A stretch of DNA of 64,000 bases, from assembly GCA_020809705.1 (NCBI GenBank), contig CP085835.1, positions 2,356,001 to 2,420,000 of the forward strand. Reading direction: 5' to 3'. The notes under the pieces are model-generated. The model made no database searches, was not told the origin of the DNA, and saw nothing but the letters and a program-made list of their open reading frames with translations. The DNA is from Calonectria ilicicola (Eukaryota > Ascomycota > Sordariomycetes > Hypocreales > Nectriaceae). Position 1 is the first letter of the stretch. Each line of letters opens with the position of its first letter. Shown here in pieces: positions 55,720 through 64,000 of the stretch. Made by a program: the position numbers and the translations under genes.

Positions 55720-58700
55720 ACTCAAACCCAGAAAGACCCTAAGGAGGCGCCTTCGTCATCTAGTGTAAGTCATCTAGCTTAACTCACCATCCAAGAACTG
55801 GTCGCATTCTGATCCACGTGTTGCCGTTTCCCCGGGCCTGTTTAGTTGGCCGTCGCTGGCCCTGTCAATCTGAACAACAAGGAAGAAGCCAGTACTTTGC
55901 CGAATACTGTTTTTGAAATGTCTCTGTAGGTGTTTCACTGACCATCGAGGCCCTCGCTCAGCCCACCAAATCAATTAACACGACACGGGTTTCGCATCAC
56001 GCGGGTATTGCGCAGAAAGCTCTCTAGCGACTACCCCGACACGGACTCAAGGGTCCAAAAGTCGCTACAAGTCCCAAGTACTTGATTTAGGTTTGACCAG
56101 TTGAACCTTTGCTGCCACGGCTACGACCGACGTTTTCGGACTAACCTTTGACTCTCGCCAACCATTCCGTCCCAGCCACGCTCATTCCCCTCACCTAGCA
56201 TCTTGAATACCTACGCCCATTTTAAATCGAAAAAAAAAATGAACAAAAAAGAAGAAGAAAGAGTAACCCAGTGCCAGGTGCAGCGTTCATATTTCTGGTC
56301 TTTCATTTGCAGTCCGCGACACTGCTGCCCATGAATCGTTGCATTGGATCCGAACTAGTGGGTTGAGGCGATGAGCTTTCCACACTAGGAGCTGGATAAG
56401 GTTTGGCTCAAAGGCCGATCACTGTTATTGAAGGATTGATCTCAAAGTTGTTGCTGTGTTGAATTTTGATAAGCTTTCTCGTGACGTTCAACGACTATTC
56501 TTTGTCCACATATTTTTCGATAAAACTCTGCTTTACAGTACATAAAAAAAATTCCGTAGGAGTACATTTTAGCGGAATTACAAAGAAAATTTCCAATATC
56601 TCTCACACCCAAGAGAACCATTGCGTGTTCGACTACGGCCCGCACCTTATCGCACCTAAATGGTCTAGACAACTCAAAAGAGAGATTCACCCAAGCTAGA
56701 GCCAAGGTGGCGCCAAGCTATGGCGCAGTAAACCAGTAAATCTTTGGTTAATGAGTTTGCCTAGTAATCTAGACCAAATGGGAATTGAGACCGGTCCCGC
56801 AGGTTGCCACAGCCCAGGACTACATCGCTGGACTTTTTGTCTCGGGACGTCGACAGAATTCCATGGCTGTCGAAGAGGCTCTTGCCAGCCCTCCCATTAA
56901 TCCTTTTGCGGGTGATGGGGGCAATGCCAAACGTCTCGCATCCAATCATGCATTAGCCTTTTTCTACTTTTTGGGACAAGCGGAGTGAGCCTAACGGGCG
57001 CTAGGTCATGTGAATGCCGGATGTTGGGGCAAGTGAAGCGGGTGAACTGGTCTTGCACATGCGATGAGAAATGTTGATGTCCACCACTTGACAAATGTCT
57101 TGTCAGAGGCAAGGTGTAACACTCAAGTAAAAAAACAAGGCTGCTGTTCTGACTTGTGAGTAATCCACGTGATGCTAATTTATTTTTAGGTCAAATCATC
57201 ATCACAAATTTAAATCCATCTACATTTACGTAAGGGAGAAGTCAGTGAATGTCCAGACTGGCTTAGTGCAAAATTTGTGGCATGAACATAGACGAGATGT
57301 GCCTCTTGCGTGGCTCTTGTGTCATTAGTAACCTACTAGAGGCGGACTCTGCGAACACGTGGTGGAAGGTGCGATTTTACGCCTCATTCACTAGATCATT
57401 CAGTTGCCTGTGACGTATGGCTGGAAATGAAGCTGATCGCGGATTCTGATTAATCAGAAAGAAAATGTAGGAAATTGGCAATATAATATTTCTGAAGATA
57501 AATGGGATATTAGGACCTATATTCTCGTATAAATCAATAGAAATTAAAGATTCAACGCGCAGAAACAACATCTCTTGACCTGGACTTGTCCAGGTCTAAC
57601 GACTAATCGTCTGCATGTTTTGATACTATGCCATAGGCTATTTGACGAACCAGTTAACGGCGCGTGACATCTGGCACTGAACTTGGGGTCTGCAAGTCCC
57701 AGTTAGAGGTCAAGACACATGAGATAGGAGCATAGGTATCATAAATTAACACACCTTGACACAGTATCTTACGAATGATTAAGAAGCAATCTTCACCTTC
57801 CTGGAATCGAAGGTCTAAATTTATCCTTTACTTAACGATCACAAAAGCCTAATAGAGATTTGGAATATGGGGCCAGCAAGCTGCACGAATATGGCATTGA
57901 TATCTGCGTTGAAACTACACACTTAGTATAAATACTCAAGTAGAGAAGTTAGCGAAATGTGTAGAAAAGGAACCCCCCGATTTAATCGTATCTTTCTTGA
58001 ATTAGCAAGGTTGTATGAGAAATTTGGCCAATTTTAACTTCTACGCCGCTCAATTGGAAGCCATCATGGATCCTGCAAAGCCAGGTAGTAGTTGATTCAT
58101 AGGTAATCTGAAAGATTAGGATATCTGCGAGATCATTTGGATCGTATCACCCATACCAACCCACCAGTCAATGAAAAAGCGAAATGGTGCAATCAAACTG
58201 GCTGAATGTAGTCTTTATTTTTAATCATGCCTTTAAACGCACGCACTTAATAATGTAGGTAAGCAATTATCGTATTTATTCATGGAACAATCTTTTCCAG
58301 CCTTTTAAAATAAATGCATACCACAATGTGCAAATAAACACAGGGATAGTGAAGCAAACGCCTTTGGTGCATTCGTGGTATGGATTTACCCTACACTTAT
58401 ATTGGACCCATTTTGACGACATGTGCGGATTCTGTCACAGGCAAGACTTTTACACAAACTTGAACGATGATTGGCTTTTGAATTTGATTGTGGTTCTTTT
58501 AGGGAACATGAATGGCCGTTAGGTTCTGCGTGGGAAAAGCTGATTATAGACCCGAGACAGGGCGTATTCTTCTCATCGATGAGTCATTCTGGTGGACTGT
58601 TTTGAATGATAGCTTCAACAACTTCCATCGAAAGTAAATTCAGTATCCTACGTCTCTTTAATATCTCTGCACTCATTAGATAGGCAATGATATTAAAATG

Positions 58701-60638
58701 GCGCAGTCCTTTTCGTAATCTAATCTAAATCAAAATTTAGCACTGAAAAGATCCCCTGCCGTCGAACATGTACAGGTCGAAGCCTGCCGGGAAAGCAATG
58801 GATGAGAAAGGCTAGATCACAATTCGATTTTATAGAGAGAAGAGGGGACCGCCATGCTTCTCACTGGAAAGAAAACGCTGACATCCACTGATTCCATGCA
58901 GCATCAATCACCGCTCGATTATCATTACATTCAAGCAAGCTTATCATGATAGCTGCCGCGTTGATGGCGCTAAAGATTCAGCTCGCTAAAATTATCGCCG
59001 GGGTCATTCCGAATATCAACTCCTGGATGGAGTCTCCAGAACTAATCTCGCTCGTCCGCTACCGAGAGGCAATATCCATTGAGGGGCATGCCGAAGGGAA
59101 TTGTGGCACATCGCCCCTTATAGAATTTCAGGCAAAAAAAAAAAGAAAAGAAACGAAAACAAGGCTACAAAGTATTCGAGAGCCCAAAGGCGGATTTTCT
59201 TATTTTGTGTTGTGCGGGGACGCCGTCAGTGTGAGTACACTTAACCGCAGACATGTGTCGGCTCCGAACAACTGAAAAGCGGAGATTCAGCGGCGTGGCG
59301 CCCCGCTACGCAACGGGCACATTATCCCCAAAAGGTCAAGTGGCCACTTGACGGCTTCGTAGTTTTTCCATCATTAGAACAAAGGTGCCTGTGATTTCGT
59401 GCGAGAATGACGACGTGGCTGGAGGAAGAATTGCTAGGTCGCGGGCCGTCTTTTTTTTTTTTCTTTTTGTGTATGAGGTTATTTTGCCATCGCATTCTCA
59501 TTTCCTATGTGTAGTGAGCGAGTAAGCGTGATGCGAAAGCGAGCAAAAATTTCACCGTGAAATGGCTGCGACAGGTTTTTTTGAGTTTTGTCTATTTTGA
59601 CTGGACAAATGAGCAGCCCATCCATCTTCGGCATGCAATGTGCCTGGCCGATCGCCAAGAGATGCTCGTCTTGGCTGCCAGCATTGCAGCTCAGCCCTAC
59701 CGTCATCAGTCTTGGATGCATTGTTGCTGCAACCTGACATATCCCTTACGACCTCGTGGCAGCGGACCGACCGGACGATTCTGACTCTCTCAAGATAACA
59801 AGAAAACGTGTTGAGTGGGTCGACTTGGCGTTCTAGATCGACCGGCTCTCTCCTTTTGGAAGCACAGTGCCCTCGCTTAGTCGTACACTTCGGCCAACTT
59901 GATTAGTTTGGTGGAGTCGCATCCCGATACGGGCATGATGGCTTGTCAGCAAAAGCTTGATCGCTTCTAGTCAGTGCTTGACTTGACCGCTGGCTAAAAC
60001 TCAGAGTGGCGAGATTGGTGGATAATGATAATTCCGTCTTGCCCACCCTTGTTGCTGAACCAGACTACCGGGAATAGCGGCAGCATTTGGCGGGAGGCGT
60101 CAGCTGAAACCGCCTTCTTCTAACCTCCTTCTAGCCATGCCGCAGGCAAGACGGGCGACCGTTCGCCTGTCAATACTTTGGGGGTCTGCTAATTAACGAC
60201 CCTTTTGGCTGAGGTGCCCCCAATCTTCATCTCATGGAACATCCCGTCAAGGGAACCGGTGGAGACACCCAGGAGGGTTTCAATAGCCTGAATTTCTCGG
60301 CCGATTCAGGCCAACCAGTGCGCGTATACGCGATGTCAATTTGACGGGCCCATCTCTATCCAGCCTGGCGGCCTCGGAGAGCATCCGTATACGGCATCGC
60401 CATGTGGTGATGGAGGCTCCCTGATATGATGTGCTTCGACCAGTCCTGAGTATTAATCCTGGCCGCTCCATCAGCCCTACATATTGTTTCATTGGTGAGT
60501 CGCTCTCCATTCTATAACCACCATCGATCGGCACAAGGGTGTGGTGTCTTCTTGTTCTCTTTTATCTGCCGCTCCCGACGCTGATCATCCTCCTTTCGCC
60601 CAATCAAGGCGTTTGAGGGATCTCGGGACTCAAGCATC
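55720..60638. other. Gene-poor region of about 5 kb
   Basis: No coding gene could be supported. Frames of 60-110 codons occur on both strands without domains, splice logic or signal peptides. Contains poly-A/T tracts (56232, 59450) and a short perfect inverted repeat (57577-57596). A non-coding RNA or strongly decayed element cannot be ruled out. Confidence 0.5.
57577..57596. repeat. Perfect 9-bp inverted repeat
   Basis: GACCTGGAC and GTCCAGGTC are separated by TT. It could form a tight hairpin or be a dyad binding site; no flanking gene within 1.8 kb. Confidence 0.6.
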
Positions 60639-63600
60639 ATGGCGAAACTATCGCCATGGTTACTTGCCGGCCTCTGCGGCCTGAGTGCCGTGCAAGCCCA
60701 AAAAGGTTCAGTCTCACTCTCTCCTCGCTCCAACATTGGTCTTTGCCATCCCAGGCCGCATTCCACTCTTTCATCATCTGTTTCATCTGAGTCGTCTGGT
60801 TCCAACTCCGCGTCACTCATTCAGGAGGTTTCTTCTACTTGGACATCACAGGACCTGGCCTCCTCCAGCACTCCCACATCAAGTTTCGTATCAGTACCGA
60901 CAACTTCTTCATTGAATATTATTTCTAAGTCATCACAACAATCTCTTTCTGCCTCAGCCGACTTTGCGGTCCAAGCAATTGTCGAAAGCACCTCTTCCGC
61001 ACAATCCGAAGTGTCCACGGCACAGTCTGCAACCTACACCCCAGTCACTACAGCCTCTATTACAACAACCAGCCTTCCTCAACCGACCTCCACACTCTCT
61101 TCCGTTTCCTTTCTCACTTCATCTGTAACCACTACATCGCACCTTGCTAACCCAGGCCTAGCTGTCACCGTCGCTACTGATGGAACTGGGGACTACACTG
61201 CCATCGGATCCGCAATTTCCTACGCTCAAGCCAATTCCGTCCCCACAGTTAGCGTTCTTGCTGGTACCTACACAGAAACAATCTCAGTCCGGGCCACTGC
61301 TTCCGTCACTATCGTTGGACAAACCAGCTCCGGAAGTGATTCTTGGAGCTCCAACAAAGTCACTGTGACAAACGGTGGAGGTGCTGGCCGGGCCTTGACC
61401 ATTCCGTCTGGTGCCACTGGTATTACTTGGAAGAATATCAACTTTGTCAACTCGAATTCATCTTCCACTCAAGGCCTTGTATACCTGCAGGGATCTAAGA
61501 ATGCATTCTATGGGTGCAGCTTCGTTTCTGCTAGTTCCCCAGGTTTTACTGGGAGTCTGGCCTCTGGAATCATCGCCAACTCGTACATTGAAGCGTTTGA
61601 CAAACCCTTCGCCGCATATTCGTCTCTTTACGTGTTCGGTTCGACAGTTACCCTGACCAATACCAATGGTCTTTTGGTTTACACCAAGGGTTCACCTGTC
61701 AATAGCGTTCTGTACAATTCAACAACAATTTTGGATGACTGTCAGGTCATTCAAAAGGATGGAACATCGACCAAAAATGTTTTCTTGGCTGCTGCAAATG
61801 ATGCGGGCTCCGTCGCTCTCTTCCGAAGCACATATTTGCCATCATTTATCGCGGCGACTGGAGCCCATGTTGATCCCACCTCTCAAGGCAAGACTCAATA
61901 CTTAGAATACGACACAAGTGGACCAGGAAGCTATGCGCAAAACGCCGCTTATCGTGCCAAATACGTCACTCTGGTTTCAAACGAAGCTGACTTGGCATCC
62001 TACGATATTTCCAATTTCTTCAAAACGGTTTATCCATCTGTTGCCGTCTCGGGTGTGGAGTGGATTGACTCAAGCGTTTTGGCTGCTATTCAAAGCAGTA
62101 ACAGTGAGAATGCTCTCACTGGCTCGGCTTCAACCTCATCTGCTGCTTCCACTACCGTTGTATCCTCGACACCCACGGTCTTGTCAGCCTCGTCAACCTC
62201 CTCAATCTCATCGGCTTCATCTGCGGCTTCGTCTGCCTCATCTACGTCGTCTTCGCTCAGTGGTTCATCGACAGCCAGCTCCACACCTTCCAGTGTTGGC
62301 ACCAGCACGTCGGCTAGCAACACACTGGCGGCTCAATCCTCAAGCAGCTCTACGGCAAGCTCTGCATCGATTAGCGGCTCGTCGACTACTCCAGCGACTG
62401 CTTCCAGTGTGGCGTCTTGTCTCCCGTCGTCGATGCCAAGTACCGCTCTAATTGTCGGACCCTCCGGTAACAGCTGCGCTCAATATACTAGCATTGCTGC
62501 TGCAATCGCCGCTCTACCTTCGGACAGTACTACCCAGTACATTTACATTCTCGCCGGTACATATACTGAGCAGCCAACTATTTCCCGCGTTGGGCCCGTT
62601 ATTTTCCGAGGCGAAACATCCGATACTACATCTTCTTCTGCCAACAAGGTCATCATTACCAACCTTAACGGCAGGTTGTCCAGTGCGGGCAGCTCAAGTT
62701 CCACTGCCACGTTCAGTGCAAACAAGTATGAGACAAATTTAATGGCGTTTTATAACATCAATTTTGTAAACTCATATGGCGCTGCTGCAAACTATGTTGC
62801 CTTGGCCGTCTATGCAAAGGGTCAAAAGGTTGCCTTTTATGGGTGTAATATCCAGTCCTCTCAGGGAACACTATATATCGACTACGGCAACGTCTTCTTC
62901 AGTGGTGGCAGAATTGAAGGCACAACAGACTTCGTCTGGGGTCAAGGAGCAGCCTACATTCACAATTCAATCATTGTCACTGATGGAACCAACAGTGGAC
63001 AGACAATTGCCGCTCAAAAGTACCAAAACACCTACGGAAAATCACAATTCGTCTTTAACCAGTGTGCTATTGTGCCTCAAAGCTCTTCGGTCCCCCAAAA
63101 GAGCACTTATCTTGGACGAGACTACTCTGTCAACGCCAATGTGGCTTTTGTGAACTCTTACATGGATTCGCACATTGCCTCCGTTGGTTGGTTGATAAGC
63201 ACGCCCTCAACCTTTACTGGAACTTTTGTCGAAGCAAACAATACTGGTACAGGGTCTAGCACATCGTCTCGCTCTTCCAATGCGCAGATGCTGTCTGACA
63301 GTTCAACCTATACTGTCAAGAATATTTTGGGAGATGACAGTTGGATTGATTCATCAGCTGTGGCACCTTTCAGCGGCTGGCCAGATTCCGTGTATTCTAG
63401 CACTTCCACAGCATCCGTGAGTGCAACTTCTACCGTTTCTGGCACCTCTTCTTCCACCGCTTCAGCCACGTCTAGCTCAGTAGCTGAAACACTCACAGTT
63501 GCTCCCACCCCTACTGGAAGCCAATACGGGACCGTATCTTCCGCGATTGCGGCTCTTCCCAATGATGGCAATGCCTATACAATCTATATTCTCGCTGGCA

Positions 63601-64000
63601 CCTACGAGGAACAGGTCTCTTTGACCAGACGGGGCAAAGTGACGCTTCGAGGAGAGACTTCTTACGAAAATGACTTCACCGGAAACACTGTACTCATCAA
63701 CTTCAGCGACGGCGTGGACACGAGCGCGGGTCAGGATGAAGAAACACCTATCATTAACTGGAAGAATACCAATGGCGATGGCTTGGCCTTGTACAACCTG
63801 AACTTCACCAACACCTTTAAGCAAACTAGCAACTATGCTGCTCTTGCAGCTGATTTCTATGGTACAAACATGGCTGCATACGGCTGTGCTTTCAAGGGAT
63901 TCCAAGATACGCTCTTGGTCAACCAGGGTGTTCAAGTATTTAGTAACTCCTACATTGAAGGAAGTGTCGATTTTATTTGGGGTTACTCTAAGGCATACTT
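60639..64000 (+). CDS. Triple-domain secreted pectinesterase-like protein (partial)
   Basis: One open frame from the ATG at 60639 to the window end (1120 codons, no stop). Signal peptide LLAGLCGLSAVQAQ, Ser/Thr-rich stalk (about 25-170), then three right-handed beta-helix domains of the pectin methylesterase family (CE8), which remove methyl groups from pectin, separated by Ser/Ala-rich linkers (about 490-595 and 917-953). Domain 1 (about 174-480, LAVTVATDGTGDYTAIGSAI) has lost the catalytic motifs (GFTGSL where GxQDT is expected). Domain 2 (about 603-905) has SSQGTLYIDYG with Gly 743 in place of the first catalytic Asp, but keeps TTDFVWG (D764) and YLGRDY (R827). Domain 3 (from about 955) shows intact GFQDTLLV (D1090) and SVDFIWG (D1111). 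Probably an extracellular plant-wall enzyme with two non-catalytic, perhaps pectin-binding, modules. Confidence 0.9.
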   Translation, partial: MAKLSPWLLAGLCGLSAVQAQKGSVSLSPRSNIGLCHPRPHSTLSSSVSSESSGSNSASLIQEVSSTWTSQDLASSSTPTSSFVSVPTTSSLNIISKSSQQSLSASADFAVQAIVESTSSAQSEVSTAQSATYTPVTTASITTTSLPQPTSTLSSVSFLTSSVTTTSHLANPGLAVTVATDGTGDYTAIGSAISYAQANSVPTVSVLAGTYTETISVRATASVTIVGQTSSGSDSWSSNKVTVTNGGGAGRALTIPSGATGITWKNINFVNSNSSSTQGLVYLQGSKNAFYGCSFVSASSPGFTGSLASGIIANSYIEAFDKPFAAYSSLYVFGSTVTLTNTNGLLVYTKGSPVNSVLYNSTTILDDCQVIQKDGTSTKNVFLAAANDAGSVALFRSTYLPSFIAATGAHVDPTSQGKTQYLEYDTSGPGSYAQNAAYRAKYVTLVSNEADLASYDISNFFKTVYPSVAVSGVEWIDSSVLAAIQSSNSENALTGSASTSSAASTTVVSSTPTVLSASSTSSISSASSAASSASSTSSSLSGSSTASSTPSSVGTSTSASNTLAAQSSSSSTASSASISGSSTTPATASSVASCLPSSMPSTALIVGPSGNSCAQYTSIAAAIAALPSDSTTQYIYILAGTYTEQPTISRVGPVIFRGETSDTTSSSANKVIITNLNGRLSSAGSSSSTATFSANKYETNLMAFYNINFVNSYGAAANYVALAVYAKGQKVAFYGCNIQSSQGTLYIDYGNVFFSGGRIEGTTDFVWGQGAAYIHNSIIVTDGTNSGQTIAAQKYQNTYGKSQFVFNQCAIVPQSSSVPQKSTYLGRDYSVNANVAFVNSYMDSHIASVGWLISTPSTFTGTFVEANNTGTGSSTSSRSSNAQMLSDSSTYTVKNILGDDSWIDSSAVAPFSGWPDSVYSSTSTASVSATSTVSGTSSSTASATSSSVAETLTVAPTPTGSQYGTVSSAIAALPNDGNAYTIYILAGTYEEQVSLTRRGKVTLRGETSYENDFTGNTVLINFSDGVDTSAGQDEETPIINWKNTNGDGLALYNLNFTNTFKQTSNYAALAADFYGTNMAAYGCAFKGFQDTLLVNQGVQVFSNSYIEGSVDFIWGYSKAY

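Noticed and set aside
1..64000. tRNA, rRNA, CRISPR arrays, telomeric repeats
   Set aside because: I looked for tRNA B-box patterns and for regular repeat-spacer arrays and found none convincing; a covariance-model tRNA search would be decisive.

Overview
The window is nuclear DNA of a filamentous ascomycete (Pezizomycotina; genus not resolvable by eye). The evidence is many 41-90 nt GT...AG introns with CTAAC/CTGAC-type branch sites, monocistronic genes on both strands, fungal-type MFS sugar porters, a DUR3 urea symporter, Ser/Thr-rich and Cys-rich secreted proteins, and a fungal helical/ubiquitin-like N-terminal module. I rebuilt exon structures by reading splice sites; apart from the broken gene at 22-26 kb, every model given as joined exons closes in frame. 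About 21 intact genes, one degenerate chimeric gene and one small gene relic are listed.

Left part (0.6-16.5 kb): a probable metabolic cluster. It holds an SDR oxidoreductase, two dienelactone-hydrolase-family hydrolases, two sugar-porter-type MFS transporters, an intronless bacterial-looking UGSC-like fusion protein, a COMT-type O-methyltransferase and a P450 whose heme-ligand cysteine is replaced by Phe. An identical 9-mer (CTTCCGAGA) lies about 200-340 bp upstream of three or four of these genes, suggesting common control. I infer uptake and breakdown or tailoring of an aromatic or lactone compound; the substrate is unknown.

Middle part (18-45 kb): a small secreted protein; a secreted histidine-phosphatase-superfamily protein with an acidic repeat tail; a decayed gene joining a fungal helical and ubiquitin-like N-terminus to an SH3 plus transglutaminase-like CYK3-type C-terminus; an FAD monooxygenase; a Ser/Thr-rich secreted protein; a monocarboxylate-type MFS transporter; an AIF/AMID-type oxidoreductase; a DUR3 urea transporter preceded by a degraded piece of itself; a seven-helix membrane protein whose best model needs a 3-nt exon; and a beta-trefoil-like protein.

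Right part (45-64 kb): a 16-cysteine secreted protein, an uncharacterised fungal membrane protein, a class I methyltransferase, a tiny metallothionein-like gene, a ZIP metal transporter, a roughly 5 kb gene-poor stretch, and the start of a very large secreted protein with three tandem pectinesterase-like domains, cut by the window end. Only its third domain shows the standard catalytic motifs. No rRNA, tRNA, CRISPR array or intact transposon was recognised.
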